Positions 49,483 through 59,530 of a stretch of DNA of 64,000 bases are shown one piece after another (positions within the stretch are counted from its first letter, which is position 1; each line of letters opens with the position of its first letter). Source of the DNA: an uncultured Megasphaera sp. (GTDB lineage Bacteria; Bacillota; Negativicutes; Veillonellales; Megasphaeraceae). The translations under genes were made by a program, and so were the position numbers. The stretch is taken from contig UQHB01000006.1 of the NCBI GenBank assembly GCA_900540735.1, positions 1 to 64,000 on the forward strand. The letters run 5' to 3'. The notes below the pieces were generated by a model. It made no database searches, was not told the origin of the DNA, and saw only the letters and a list, made by a program, of their open reading frames with translations.

Positions 49483-50985
49483 ATGAAATTTAAAAGCACC
49501 CGCTCCAATGAATGTGTGACACCGTCGTATGCACTCTTGCATGGCCTTGCCCAAGACGGCGGCTTATATGTACCGGAAACCTTTCCAGAAAACGTCTTAG
49601 ACTATAAAACCTTAGCCGGTAAATCCTATCAAGATATTGCCGCTGTGGTCTTGTCCTATTTCTTCACGAACTTTACAGAGGAAGAACGGAAAGCCATGAT
49701 TGCGTCGGCTTATAATGCTACGACCTTCCGCGATGACCGCATTGTGCCGCTCCATTCGATTGATACGGATTTGTCCATTGCCGAATTATTCCATGGCCGG
49801 ACCTTAGCCTTTAAAGACTTAGCTTTATCCTTGTTCCCATATCTCTTGACGGCTGCAAAGAAGCAGGAACAAGAAACGCGGGACATCTTGATTTTGACGG
49901 CGACCTCCGGTGATACAGGGAAAGCGGCTCTCGAAGGCTTTAAAGACGTGCCCGGTACGAACATTATGGTCTTCTATCCGAGCGAAGGCGTCAGCCCGAT
50001 GCAAAAACAGCAGATGCAGAAACAAGAAGGGGCAAACGTCAAGGTTTCTGCAATTTACGGGAACTTCGACGACGCACAGAGCTTCTTAAAACGAGTCTTC
50101 ACGAATGCAGAAGTCAACGCTTATGCCAACGACAAGGGCGTGCTCTTCTCCAGTGCGAACTCTATCAACATTGGCCGTCTCTTCCCGCAAGTGGCGTACT
50201 ACGTCTCGACGTACGTCAATCTCGTCGACAACGGTGCCATTTCCGAAGGAGAACTGTTCGATGTAGTCGTACCGACAGGTAACTTCGGCAACATCTTAGC
50301 TGGTTACTTTGCGAAAAAAATGGGCGTGCCTATTGGCGAACTCATTTGCGCGTCCAATAAAAACAAAGTCTTAGCGGACTTCTTTAAGACTGGTGTCTAT
50401 GATATGAATCGTGATTTCTACACGACAGACAGCCCGTCGATGGACATCCTCCTTTCGAGTAACTTTGAACGGTTCTTGTTCTACGTAGCTGGCCAAGATG
50501 CCGCAAAAGTCGCGCAGTGGGAAAAAGACCTTGCCGAAACAGGGAAAATGGCTGTGACTAAAGACGAACTTAAAACCCTGCAAGATGAATTTGTAGGCGG
50601 CTGGATTGATGACGACGAAACAGAAGCAGTCATTAACCACGTGTATAACGACTTTGGTTATCTTTTGGATCCGCACACAGCCGTAGCGTACGGTGTCTAT
50701 TTAAATCGTCATAAACAAGGTCTCGACGCAGGCCGTCATACGGTCATTATGTCGACGGCCCATCCGTACAAGTTCCCACCGACTATTGTCAAAGCCTTGG
50801 CACTTACGCCCTATGCAGACCCCTTTGATGAATTAAAAGAAATTTCTATCTTAACAGGCATGGCTTTACCGAAACCGCTCTTAGATTTGCAGCAGAAACC
50901 GGTTCGCTTTGAAACGGCCATTGCTAAAGAAGATATGAAACAAGCTGTCTTATCTTTTGTCGATGCGATTCATGAAAAGGCATAA
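49483..50985 (+). CDS. thrC: Threonine synthase
   Basis: A 500-aa PLP enzyme that turns O-phosphohomoserine into threonine. The N-terminal domain (MKFKSTRSNECVTPSYALLH) and the PLP lysine in GRTLAFKDLALSLFPYL (Lys about 110) fit the long bacterial/yeast-type class. TATSGDTGKAALEGF binds the PLP phosphate and GNFGNILAGYFAKKMG follows. A TATAAT at 49441-49446 gives it its own promoter after rlmI. No T-box leader is visible. Confidence 0.95.
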   Translation: MKFKSTRSNECVTPSYALLHGLAQDGGLYVPETFPENVLDYKTLAGKSYQDIAAVVLSYFFTNFTEEERKAMIASAYNATTFRDDRIVPLHSIDTDLSIAELFHGRTLAFKDLALSLFPYLLTAAKKQEQETRDILILTATSGDTGKAALEGFKDVPGTNIMVFYPSEGVSPMQKQQMQKQEGANVKVSAIYGNFDDAQSFLKRVFTNAEVNAYANDKGVLFSSANSINIGRLFPQVAYYVSTYVNLVDNGAISEGELFDVVVPTGNFGNILAGYFAKKMGVPIGELICASNKNKVLADFFKTGVYDMNRDFYTTDSPSMDILLSSNFERFLFYVAGQDAAKVAQWEKDLAETGKMAVTKDELKTLQDEFVGGWIDDDETEAVINHVYNDFGYLLDPHTAVAYGVYLNRHKQGLDAGRHTVIMSTAHPYKFPPTIVKALALTPYADPFDELKEISILTGMALPKPLLDLQQKPVRFETAIAKEDMKQAVLSFVDAIHEKA

Positions 50986-51000
50986 GAAGGAGCATCTATT

Positions 51001-51888
51001 GTGAATAAGGGCGTCATTTACATGATACTATCAGCCCTGGCTTTTAGTATTCAAAACGTCATTGTCAAAGAATTATCGTACACTATGGGAACAGGGGAAA
51101 TCGCCTTCTTTCGCGGTTTCCTCAGTGCCCTCATCATTTTAGGCTTAATGAAATGGCAAGGCATCCATTTCTCGAAGTATGACCGGTCGTCACTCTGGTT
51201 TCGCGGCGTTGCCGGTGGTGCAGGCATGATGTTTCTCTTTTTTGCCATTCGTGAAGTGCCCCTTGCAGATATTTCTATTTTATCCCAAACGTCGGCTTTC
51301 TTCGTCATGCTCTTTGCAGCGATTTTCCTCAAAGAAGCATTGCCTAAAGGAGCCGGGTTGCCGCTCATCGTCATTTTCTTAGGAGCCTGCCTCATCGTGC
51401 AGCCTTGGAATTTCTCGTCCTTTAATGTCTATTCGTTATTTGTCTTGGCTCAGGCTATTTTAGCGGCAGCTGCGTACACGACGGTTAGTAAGTTGACTGC
51501 ATCTGGTCGGCACCATCAGTACGAAATCGTCTTTTATTTCCTCTTCTGCGCTGCTGTTGGCGGTGCAGCCATTATGGGCTTTGATTTCCAAATGCCTAAT
51601 GCTAAGGAATGGATTTTATACGTGGCCATGGCTATTGTGACGGTCTTAGCCCAGGTCTGGATGACTGATGCTTACGCGTCAGCTAATGCCGTCGTCGTCA
51701 GCTTTGTCGCCTATATTGCCGTCTTTTTCAACGCTCTCTGGGGCTATGTCGTCTTTGGCGAAGTCCTGACGTTGCTCACGGTCTTTGGCGGTATAGGTAT
51801 CGTTGGCGGCTCTATGTATTTGACGAAACTGAAACACGACCGCTTGAAACGGCGGCGCACGCAAGCAAACTCTACATCAGAAAGTTGA
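51001..51888 (+). CDS. EamA/DMT family transporter
   Basis: A 295-aa inner-membrane protein with ten predicted helices in two EamA repeats (about 1-140 and 150-285). GTGEIAFFRGFLSALIILGL and VAYIAVFFNALWGYVVFGE are typical repeat ends. It may export an amino acid or other metabolite; linkage to thrC suggests threonine or homoserine but this is only positional. The start is GTG 51001 with AAGGAG. Confidence 0.8.
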   Translation: MNKGVIYMILSALAFSIQNVIVKELSYTMGTGEIAFFRGFLSALIILGLMKWQGIHFSKYDRSSLWFRGVAGGAGMMFLFFAIREVPLADISILSQTSAFFVMLFAAIFLKEALPKGAGLPLIVIFLGACLIVQPWNFSSFNVYSLFVLAQAILAAAAYTTVSKLTASGRHHQYEIVFYFLFCAAVGGAAIMGFDFQMPNAKEWILYVAMAIVTVLAQVWMTDAYASANAVVVSFVAYIAVFFNALWGYVVFGEVLTLLTVFGGIGIVGGSMYLTKLKHDRLKRRRTQANSTSES

Positions 51889-51891
51889 TGC

Positions 51892-52629
51892 ATGTCTATG
51901 ATGAAACTCAATGAATCGCATATAAAAATGCTCTTTTTTGCAGCCCTCCTGGCCGTCTTAGGCGGTATCCATTTGGCTTTGCCTGATTTTTACGTAACCG
52001 TCTGGGACTTGTCGACGAGTGGCAACATGGAAGGGACTATTGCATATTTGCGCTCCTTTGGCATTTGGGCTATGGCCATTAGCATGATTATCGATATAGT
52101 CATCAATATGGTTGGCTTTTTGCCGTCTATCTTTATTTCGACGGCCAACGGTGTCGTCTTTGGCATTTGGACCGGGACGGTCGTCTCGTGGCTGGCCGAA
52201 ACGATAGGCGTAGTCATTAGCTTCTTTTTCATGCGCACCCTCTTTCGCCATAAAGCGCAAAAGGTCATTGAACACAGCAAAATGCTCACTAAACTCGATG
52301 AATACAGTACGCTCAAAGCCATGATTATTGCCCGGGCTGTACCGTATTCGCCAAACGGCTTGGTCACGGCCTTAGGGGCCTTGAGCCACATTAGTTACCG
52401 TGACTATATTATTGCCTGTCTCATTGGCAAACTGCCATCTGTAGCGGTCGAAGTCGTCGTCGGCCACGACGTAGTTATGATGGAAGATAATTCCATGCGC
52501 CTGACTATTCTCGTCATCGTCGTCGCCAGCGTCTACGGCGGTCTCTGGTATTGGAATAGACGACGGAAGGCCATTAAGGTATTAGAAAAAATTAAAGAAG
52601 ATTTAAGCGATGAAAAAGGACGCTCTTAA
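51892..52629 (+). CDS. VTT-domain (DedA/TVP38-like) membrane protein
   Basis: A 245-aa protein with about five membrane segments. The VTT core shows NMVGFLPSIFISTANGVVFG, followed by GTVVSWLAETIGVVISFFFMR and ARAVPYSPNGLVTALGALSH, the G-rich re-entrant signatures of the family. Members act as lipid scramblases or in membrane homeostasis. Its ATG is three bases after the transporter stop. It shares a palindromic terminator with the convergent prfC. Confidence 0.8.
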   Translation: MSMMKLNESHIKMLFFAALLAVLGGIHLALPDFYVTVWDLSTSGNMEGTIAYLRSFGIWAMAISMIIDIVINMVGFLPSIFISTANGVVFGIWTGTVVSWLAETIGVVISFFFMRTLFRHKAQKVIEHSKMLTKLDEYSTLKAMIIARAVPYSPNGLVTALGALSHISYRDYIIACLIGKLPSVAVEVVVGHDVVMMEDNSMRLTILVIVVASVYGGLWYWNRRRKAIKVLEKIKEDLSDEKGRS

Positions 52630-52645
52630 GAGCGTCCTTATTTTT
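52616..52645. terminator. Bidirectional palindromic terminator between VTT gene and prfC
   Basis: AAGGACGCTCTT (52616-52627) followed directly by AAGAGCGTCCTT (52628-52639) is a perfect 24-base palindrome, with a T run on the plus side. It overlaps the end of the VTT gene and serves the convergent prfC gene as well. Confidence 0.8.
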
Positions 52646-52655
52646 GTATATGTAA

Positions 52656-54269
52656 TTATTCTTCGTCTGTTTCAGGAAGGGCGAGCTGGTCTGGTGTGGA
52701 GCAGAACGTAAATTCCGGATTCCGTTCGACAATCCAGTTCGTTTGCCATTCGTTGGCAATGAGCAAGACTAACCGTTGCTTGTGGTCTTTGACAATCATA
52801 GCACTGTCAATATTTTTCAGTTCTTTCGTGTCATGGCCGTTATTTTGAATCCACCGGGCAACCGTGTAGGGGAGATTGTTCATCTCGAGATCTACGCCGT
52901 ATTCGTGTTTTAATCGGTATTCGAGGACTTCAAACTGCAACTGCCCGACGGCACCGACGATATAGCTTTCCATAGAGCCGAGATTTTCGTAAATCTGGAC
53001 GGCCCCTTCTTGGGCGAGCTGGGTCATGCCTTTGAGGAACTGTTTCCGCTTCATCGAGTCTTTAGCGCGAATGCGGGCAAATAATTCCGGTGGGAACGTT
53101 GGGAAGTCTTGGAAGGTCACTTTCTTCTTGCCCGAATAGAGCGTGTCCCCAACGCCCATGGTGCCGTTATCGAAGACACCGATGATATCGCCAGGGTAGG
53201 CATCTTCGACAATCGTCCGTTCTGTGGCGAGGAACTGTTGGGGCTGCATGAGCCGCAAGGTCTTGCCGGACTGACGGTGTGTAACGGTCATGCCTTTTTC
53301 GAATTTCCCAGAGCAAATGCGCATGAAAACGATGCGGTCATGATGCTGTGGGTTCATGTTCGCCTGAATCTTAAAGACGAATGACGTAAACTGGTCTGAT
53401 GTCGGTTCGACTACGCCTTCTTGGCATTTCCGCGGCTGTGGTTTTGGAGCCATACGGAGGAATTCTTCCAGGAATGGTTTGACCCCGAAGTTAGTCATGG
53501 CCGAGCCAAAGAACATAGGCGTTAAGAGGCCTTGTTTGACCTTTTCCATATCGAATTCGTCGCCAGCCATGTCGAGGAGTTCGATGTCATCGATTAAGGC
53601 CTGATGGACTTCGTCTTCGAGTAAGTCTTTAAAGACCGGGTCATCAGCAGAGCCTTTCGTCGAAGCTAACTTCCGCTGGCCGTGAGATGTATCTTTTTCA
53701 AAGAGCTCAATCGATGCTTGGGCGCGGTCGTAAATGCCTTGATAATTGCCGTTAATGCCAATAGGCCAGTTCATAGGATACGCATGAATGCCTAAGGTAT
53801 TTTCGATTTCGTCCATTAAATCAAAGGGGTTGCGGCCGAAATGGTCAATCTTGTTGACGAACGTAAAAATGGGGATACCCCGTTCTTTACAGACGCGGAA
53901 CAATTTCTTCGTCTGCGCTTCGACACCTTTAGCAACGTCAATGAGCATGACTGCACTATCTGCAGCCATGAGCGTACGGTACGTATCTTCACTGAAGTCT
54001 TGGTGCCCTGGTGTATCCAGGATATTAATATGGTGGCCTTCGTAATCAAATTGAAGCACCGAGCTGGTAACAGAAATACCACGCTGTTTTTCGATTTCCA
54101 TCCAGTCTGATACGGCATGTTTCGCTGTTTTTCTGGCTTTGACGGAACCGGCTAAGTGAATGGCACCGCCGTAGAGTAATAATTTTTCTGTTAATGTCGT
54201 TTTACCAGCATCTGGATGGGAGATGATGGCAAAGGTACGACGACTGTTTACTTCATCAAGTAACGACAT
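52656..54269 (-). CDS. prfC: Peptide chain release factor 3
   Basis: A 537-aa translational GTPase that recycles RF1/RF2. SHPDAGKTTLTEKLL (G1), RGISVTSS (G2), DTPGHQDFSEDTYR (G3) and NKIDHFGRNP (G4) are present, and the C-terminal domain III ends in FCSTPDQLALPETDEE. ATG 54269 is chosen since GAGGTGG lies just before it; an in-frame ATG four codons upstream is also possible. Confidence 0.95.
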   Translation of the reverse strand: MSLLDEVNSRRTFAIISHPDAGKTTLTEKLLLYGGAIHLAGSVKARKTAKHAVSDWMEIEKQRGISVTSSVLQFDYEGHHINILDTPGHQDFSEDTYRTLMAADSAVMLIDVAKGVEAQTKKLFRVCKERGIPIFTFVNKIDHFGRNPFDLMDEIENTLGIHAYPMNWPIGINGNYQGIYDRAQASIELFEKDTSHGQRKLASTKGSADDPVFKDLLEDEVHQALIDDIELLDMAGDEFDMEKVKQGLLTPMFFGSAMTNFGVKPFLEEFLRMAPKPQPRKCQEGVVEPTSDQFTSFVFKIQANMNPQHHDRIVFMRICSGKFEKGMTVTHRQSGKTLRLMQPQQFLATERTIVEDAYPGDIIGVFDNGTMGVGDTLYSGKKKVTFQDFPTFPPELFARIRAKDSMKRKQFLKGMTQLAQEGAVQIYENLGSMESYIVGAVGQLQFEVLEYRLKHEYGVDLEMNNLPYTVARWIQNNGHDTKELKNIDSAMIVKDHKQRLVLLIANEWQTNWIVERNPEFTFCSTPDQLALPETDEE

Positions 54270-54364
54270 AATCCACCTCATCTACGTGTAATCCTAAACT
54301 TTACAATACATTTTATTATATAAGTTTTTTACATCCCTTGCAAGGAGAAGTTTGGCATATACAG

Positions 54365-54400
54365 AAAGCAGTTGTACAACATGAGTACAACTGCTTTTAG
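54365..54400. terminator. Bidirectional terminator between putP and prfC
   Basis: AAAGCAGTTGTAC (54365-54377) pairs perfectly with GTACAACTGCTTT (54385-54397). It lies after the 3' end of putP on the minus strand. Confidence 0.8.
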
Positions 54401-54407
54401 TATGGAC

Positions 54408-55916
54408 TTACTGATGGTCTTCGCCACGAAGAATCGTAATTTTTTGTTTTAAATGGATAGCCTTATCGAACTCAGCGAGCATAGCCGGTGTCGGTGGTGT
54501 ATCGAATTTGCTGACGACATAAATGGCAATGAGGGAGAAGATAAACCCTGGCACGATTTCATATAAGCCGAACCAACCGAATTGTTTCCAAATGAGGACG
54601 GTCAGGCCGCCGACGATAATGCCTGCTAAGGCACCGTTACGGGTCATGCGTTTCCAGTAGAGCGAGAGGAGGATAGTCGGCCCAAAGGCAGCACCAAAAC
54701 CGGCCCACGCGTAAGAGACCATGGTCAAAATGTAGCTATTTGGGTCGAGAGCCATAATGATAGCAAACATAGAGACGACGAGCACTGTAATACGGCTGAC
54801 ATAAATCAGTTCTTTATCGCTGGCGTGCTGCCGGAAGAACGTATTATACAGGTCGCGGGAAATAGCTGACGCCGTGACGAGGAGCTGTGACGATGCTGTA
54901 CTCATGATGGCCGCCAAGACGGCGGAGAGGATGAGACCTGTCGCAAAGGGCGGGAAGAGCTGGTCACTCATGACGAGGAAGACCTTTTCTGTATCCGGCC
55001 CTGTGAGCGGTGTAGTCACGACGAGTTTGCCGACGAGACCAACGAAGACTGCTGCAATGAGGGAGATAATGACCCAGGTCATGGCAATGTATTTGGATTT
55101 ACGTAACTCTAAGGGGTCACCAATGGCCATGAAACGTACGAGAATATGAGGCTGACCGAAATAGCCAACGCCCCAAGCTAAGGCAGAAATAATGGCAATG
55201 ACACCGGTCGTGGATGTATCAGGCGCAATGTCGAGGAGATGCGGTGCTTCTGTAGAAAGACGAGTCATCGTTTCCGTAAAGCCACCGGCAACCATCATGC
55301 CGACGAGGGGCACGAGGACGATAGCTAAGAACATCATGCACCCTTGAATGAAGTCCGTCCAGCAAACGGCCATAAAGCCGCCGAGGAAGGTATAGACTAC
55401 GACGACGCCGGCACTTAAGAGGAGAGCCGAGAAATAGTCCATGCCAAAGACAGCTTCAAAGAGCTTACCGCCCGAGACAAAGCCGGATGACGTATAAATC
55501 ATGAAGAAAATCAAAATGAAAATGGCCGAAATAATCCGTAAAATATTTTTGTCATCGTGGAAGCGGTTTTTTAAATAGTCCGGCATAGTCAAGCTGTTAT
55601 TAGCAACTTCTGTATAGTTGCGCAGACGCTGGGCTACAAAATGCCAGTTCAGCCACGTACCAATAGAAATCCCAATGGCAATCCACGATGCGGAAATACC
55701 TGTTGCATACGCAAAGCCCGGCACGCCCATGAGCATCCAGCCGCTCATGTCAGACGCTTCCGCACTCATGGATGTAATCCATGGCCCCAAGCTGCGGCCG
55801 CCGAGAATGTAGTCACTCAAGCGTTGTTGTGACCGCGAGTAATACACGCCTATGAGCAACATAGCTATTAAATAAATAGCAAAGGCCACGAGAATAGGCA
55901 CATTAATGTGAGACAT
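54408..55916 (-). CDS. putP: Sodium/proline symporter
   Basis: A 502-aa sodium:solute symporter (SSS family) with about 13 helices. YILGGRSLGPWITSMSAEAS followed by DMSGWMLMG is the PutP signature of the first helices; SAVLAAIMSTASSQLLVTAS is the sodium-binding helix; AWAGFGAAFGPTILLSLYWK follows. It imports proline with Na+. It stands alone on the minus strand, divergent from the hypothetical gene at 56108. Confidence 0.92.
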   Translation of the reverse strand: MSHINVPILVAFAIYLIAMLLIGVYYSRSQQRLSDYILGGRSLGPWITSMSAEASDMSGWMLMGVPGFAYATGISASWIAIGISIGTWLNWHFVAQRLRNYTEVANNSLTMPDYLKNRFHDDKNILRIISAIFILIFFMIYTSSGFVSGGKLFEAVFGMDYFSALLLSAGVVVVYTFLGGFMAVCWTDFIQGCMMFLAIVLVPLVGMMVAGGFTETMTRLSTEAPHLLDIAPDTSTTGVIAIISALAWGVGYFGQPHILVRFMAIGDPLELRKSKYIAMTWVIISLIAAVFVGLVGKLVVTTPLTGPDTEKVFLVMSDQLFPPFATGLILSAVLAAIMSTASSQLLVTASAISRDLYNTFFRQHASDKELIYVSRITVLVVSMFAIIMALDPNSYILTMVSYAWAGFGAAFGPTILLSLYWKRMTRNGALAGIIVGGLTVLIWKQFGWFGLYEIVPGFIFSLIAIYVVSKFDTPPTPAMLAEFDKAIHLKQKITILRGEDHQ

Positions 55917-56107
55917 AGAAAATAAATCCCCCTCTAGTAAAGAATATAAGGAATATAAATATACGATGTCCCTATTTTACTGTATTTTTACGAGAGAGGC
56001 AAGTACTTTCACTTGATAAAGTCCACAATGAAGGAGTACTTTATAGTATAATCTATGATTTCATGGTATACTTAAGCATATCTTAAGGTTACTAGAGAAA
56101 GAAGGGA

Positions 56108-56812
56108 ATGCCTTTGAAACGGATTGATCCATATACACCAGACGGATTTCATCGTCTTTTATTTTCTTCCATCGTCGGTGCAGCCGCCGGGAGTGAGTCC
56201 ACTGCAACGTCACTGACAGACGATACGAAACAGTGGCTGTCTTACGTCTTAGCGACCATATACACCTTATACGGCAGTGTGCCTATGGCTGTCTTGACGA
56301 AAGTATACAACCAACGCCGGGGCGCACCGAAAACGGCTCTAGACTTAGCCCGTATGTTGCAACAAATCCCGGCAGAAGCGCAGACTTTTGCCCTTAGTCA
56401 CGGTGAAATCTATGACAAGCACATTGCACCGGATACAGCCGCGGCCATTGTCTGGAATCGCCGGGACGTAGATTTTTTCATTCCGCCTAAAGAAGTCATT
56501 GAACACGCTGACTTAGGCATGATTGCCTTTGTCCCTATGGACCGCCTGAGCCAGACACTCAGTGATTTACTGGATATTACGGTCGTCTCTGAAGGGGAAG
56601 TAATCCAGCTCTGGCAGTCTGTCCTGATGATGCTCGCTGCTAGCGAATCTATCGAACACATTGTGACGGCTGTGGCAAACCTTCATTTCGTCACATCACC
56701 GCGGGAAGTAAAGTGGCTCGAAGGGTTACTTGCTATGTGGAATGACATTGTACCCAAATGGCGCAATGCCGGTCATAGTGACGAAGCATTGCGCCGTATG
56801 AATGTGTTATAA
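56108..56812 (+). CDS. Hypothetical protein
   Basis: A 234-aa soluble protein without signal peptide. The first 20 residues (MPLKRIDPYTPDGFHRLLFS) are followed by a helical-looking domain (AGSESTATSLTDDTKQWLSY). A late WQSVLMMLAASESIEHIV and PREVKWLEGLLAMW suggest amphipathic helices. I recognise no family. It converges with the acyltransferase gene, whose stop follows at 56813, with no room for a terminator in between. Confidence 0.7.
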   Translation: MPLKRIDPYTPDGFHRLLFSSIVGAAAGSESTATSLTDDTKQWLSYVLATIYTLYGSVPMAVLTKVYNQRRGAPKTALDLARMLQQIPAEAQTFALSHGEIYDKHIAPDTAAAIVWNRRDVDFFIPPKEVIEHADLGMIAFVPMDRLSQTLSDLLDITVVSEGEVIQLWQSVLMMLAASESIEHIVTAVANLHFVTSPREVKWLEGLLAMWNDIVPKWRNAGHSDEALRRMNVL

Positions 56813-57919
56813 TTATTTTCCTTGGAGACAAATGCGCAGCCATTTCGGTAAAGGCAGTTTCTTGACAATAGCCGAGTACGCCGCAGCACAGCAGGCAACG
56901 ATGAGGTATATGGCGATGATGTAAAGAGACCGCAAATAGAAGTGGAAGTGTGCGGCTAGTCCTGTACAAAGACTGAGGAAAACAGGATGGACTAAGTAAA
57001 TGGGATACGAGTAATTCCCGAGCATGGAAAAGAGACTGTCTATCCACACCGGTACAGGACGGCATTCCCACCAGTAGAGGAGGAAGAGCAGCGTCGACAA
57101 GGTGTAGCACATGCCAATGGGGCTGAGCTGATGGACTGTGAAGACCGCTGCTAAGGCATCGTAGTGGAGGATATCCATGACTTCGTAATAAGCCGCAACC
57201 ATGCCGAGCGTCGTAAGGCCTTGGAAGAGATTAATCAGTTTGCCGTGCCGCGTCAGCCAGGCTGTAACGTCGTGGAAATGTTCTGCCGTAAAGGCCCCGA
57301 ACATGAAGATGAAAAGGTAGTGGAAGACGATGTAATTTAAGCGGTAATTAAACGCATCTTGGATGAGGGGATTCGCAGACTGAACGGTCCAAATGTAGCT
57401 CGAGTAAAAGTTAAAGACCATATTGGCCACTAAGAGCAGTGTAAAGGACGGCCACGGCGCACGGTTAAGGAGGCGCAGGAAAGGCCGCCACAAGGGCATG
57501 AGGACGTAGAACCAGAGCAAAATGACGAGAAAGTAAATGTGATACATAGCCAGGCCGTACCACAAGGTCTTGATGAACGTCGCCGGTTCGAAGAGATTCC
57601 AATTATGGCTGAGGACAGAGACGTAGGCCATGTAAAATAAGGACCACGCTACATACGGCACGAGAACTGTGCGAATACGGCGTTTTAAATAGTCCTTGTA
57701 TTGAAAGGGGTGGTCTAAGGGCTGGCTGTAAAACATGCCGAACGCCGAGAGAAAGAAAAAGGCTGGCACTGAAAAGCGCGAGAGAATCTCTAAGACCGCA
57801 ATGAGGCTGAGATTGGGCGTCGGCACCGTAATAGCCACAGAGCCGACGTGAATGGCAATGACGCCGAGCATGCACAACCCGCGCATGTAATTAATAGAAT
57901 GAATGAAACGTTTTGACAT
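56813..57919 (-). CDS. Acyltransferase family membrane protein (Acyltransferase_3/OafA type)
   Basis: A 368-aa protein with about ten membrane helices. The N-terminal INYMRGLCMLGVIAIHVG carries the catalytic RG...H pattern of the family, with ILSRFSVPAFFFLSAFGMFY after it. C-terminal ending is LPKWLRICLQGK. It could add acetyl or other acyl groups to a surface polysaccharide; no partner gene stands near by. It is divergent from the ECF-type gene at 57998. Confidence 0.85.
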   Translation of the reverse strand: MSKRFIHSINYMRGLCMLGVIAIHVGSVAITVPTPNLSLIAVLEILSRFSVPAFFFLSAFGMFYSQPLDHPFQYKDYLKRRIRTVLVPYVAWSLFYMAYVSVLSHNWNLFEPATFIKTLWYGLAMYHIYFLVILLWFYVLMPLWRPFLRLLNRAPWPSFTLLLVANMVFNFYSSYIWTVQSANPLIQDAFNYRLNYIVFHYLFIFMFGAFTAEHFHDVTAWLTRHGKLINLFQGLTTLGMVAAYYEVMDILHYDALAAVFTVHQLSPIGMCYTLSTLLFLLYWWECRPVPVWIDSLFSMLGNYSYPIYLVHPVFLSLCTGLAAHFHFYLRSLYIIAIYLIVACCAAAYSAIVKKLPLPKWLRICLQGK

Positions 57920-57997
57920 GTGACACCTCTATAGATACAATAAGATAAGAACGTCTTTATTATAACAAATTTTTTAGATTTATGTAGGGAGTATACG

Positions 57998-58519
57998 ATG
58001 AATCATGATATGATACAAAAAAGTACGCGTACAGCCTTGCTCTTAACGGCTACGCTCATCTTACAAGGGCTGCGATTGCTCATTCCTATTCCGCCGCAAG
58101 TGAGTATGTTTGTCGTCGGTGCCCTGGTCAATGCGTGCCTCGTCGTCGCCGTCCTCACGATTAGCTGGCGGGCCGGTGTCATCGTGGCCTGTGTGACACC
58201 TTTTTTCGCCTGGCTCGAAGGGATGCTGCCGCTGCCGCCGTTTATAGTGCCTGTAGCTCTTGGCAATACGGTCTATGTCCTGTTATACTACGTACAGCAA
58301 CAGTGGCGCATTACAAACGGCTACGCTAGTGTCGTTGCCGCAACGGTGTGCAAAACAGTAGTGTTATACGGCTCCTTTTATATGCTCTTTAGTTTTGTCG
58401 CCTTTCCCGATGCTGTGCGGCATATGATTCTCTTTGCCATGAGCTGGCCCCAGCTCTGGACGGGCTTTGCCGGAGGTATTCTCGGCATCTATTTGAGTCG
58501 GCGCATACCGACTATATAA
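57998..58519 (+). CDS. ECF transporter S component-like membrane protein
   Basis: A 173-aa protein with about six helices, the size of ECF S components. ALLLTATLILQGLRLLIPIP at the N-terminus, a GALVNACLVVAVLTISW segment and GFAGGILGIYLSRRI at the C-terminus fit the class. Substrate is not readable; it is the first gene of a run that leads into the folate genes, so folate, a pterin or a related vitamin is an option. No ECF ATPase is in the window; a shared energising module elsewhere would be needed. Confidence 0.65.
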   Translation: MNHDMIQKSTRTALLLTATLILQGLRLLIPIPPQVSMFVVGALVNACLVVAVLTISWRAGVIVACVTPFFAWLEGMLPLPPFIVPVALGNTVYVLLYYVQQQWRITNGYASVVAATVCKTVVLYGSFYMLFSFVAFPDAVRHMILFAMSWPQLWTGFAGGILGIYLSRRIPTI

Positions 58520-58540
58520 TCACACCCAGGAGGAACGGAT

Positions 58541-58942
58541 ATGTGGAATGTATTATATTATATACCGGCTCTCATTGGCTTTTTTTTAATCGCCATGGGA
58601 ACGTATCACGGCTATCGGCTGCGTCGTCTCGTACGGCGTTGTACACAGCCTGCAGAAGGGAAACTACTCGGCTTTGTCGAAGAAAAACGCAAAGGCGGAA
58701 ATCTCTATTTTCCTGTCGTTACCTTTGCGGTCGATGGTACGACGTACAAGGCGCGGTACACCTTTGGCAATACCGAATGGCCCTATGTGGCTGGTGATGC
58801 TGTGAGCTTGCGGTATAATCCGGCTAATCCGGAAGACATTTACTTATATCACCAAGAACGACCATGGCAGCAATACGCCAGCCCTGTCTGTATCATCGTC
58901 GGCGGCTTGCTGTTCATTGGTGCCTACTACTACATGCTCTAG
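58541..58942 (+). CDS. DUF3592-type small membrane protein
   Basis: A 133-aa protein with a membrane helix at each end (about 5-22 and 113-131) and a beta-rich soluble middle (GNLYFPVVTFAVDGTTYKAR, then VAGDAVSLRYNPANPEDIYL). The FPVVTFAVDG and VRYNPANPE patterns are typical of DUF3592. Function unknown. It lies between the ECF-like gene and folE with GGAGG before its ATG. Confidence 0.75.
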   Translation: MWNVLYYIPALIGFFLIAMGTYHGYRLRRLVRRCTQPAEGKLLGFVEEKRKGGNLYFPVVTFAVDGTTYKARYTFGNTEWPYVAGDAVSLRYNPANPEDIYLYHQERPWQQYASPVCIIVGGLLFIGAYYYML

Positions 58943-58954
58943 GGGATGAATTTG

Positions 58955-59530
58955 ATGGAAATAAATGAAAAAGCAGTGCAGGCCATGCATGATTTTTTGG
59001 AAGCCTTAGGCCTTGATTTGCAGCACTTAGGCATGGAAAAAACGCCGCAGCGCGTAGCGGAAATGTACGCCCAGTTTTTTTCAGGCCTTCAAGAAAATCC
59101 TGATGACCAATGGCAGCAGCCCATTATTACGCAATCTAATGGCCTGGTAGCAGTGCGGAATATTCGTTTTCATTCCCTCTGTGAACATCACTTATTGCCT
59201 TTTTTTGGTACGGTCCATATTGCTTATTATCCAAAAAACGGAAAAATCGCTGGCTTTGGCCACTTTGTCGACGCTGTCGATACGTTAGCACGGCGGCCGC
59301 AGCTCCAAGAACGGCTGACAGATGAACTCTGTCAGTCCCTGATGCGGGGCCTTCATCCCGAAGGCGTGCTGGTCGTTGTCCAAGCGACGCACTTGTGCTT
59401 GACCATGCGCAACCGCCTTGCTATGGATACAGGCATTATTACGACAGCCGCCACAGGGACGCTGGCAGCCGGGACAGCAGCTTATACAGATGCGTGGCAG
59501 ATTATAATGGAGGAGGACACACATGCATAA
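58955..59530 (+). CDS. folE: GTP cyclohydrolase I
   Basis: A 191-aa enzyme, first step of folate synthesis (GTP to 7,8-dihydroneopterin triphosphate). KTPQRVAEMYAQFFSG, the zinc region HSLCEHHLLPFFG and HPEGVLVVVQATHLCLTMRN are diagnostic. ATG 58955 has AGGGG nine bases upstream; the ATG at 58946 touches that site and is less likely. Its end overlaps folP by eight bases. Confidence 0.93.
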   Translation: MEINEKAVQAMHDFLEALGLDLQHLGMEKTPQRVAEMYAQFFSGLQENPDDQWQQPIITQSNGLVAVRNIRFHSLCEHHLLPFFGTVHIAYYPKNGKIAGFGHFVDAVDTLARRPQLQERLTDELCQSLMRGLHPEGVLVVVQATHLCLTMRNRLAMDTGIITTAATGTLAAGTAAYTDAWQIIMEEDTHA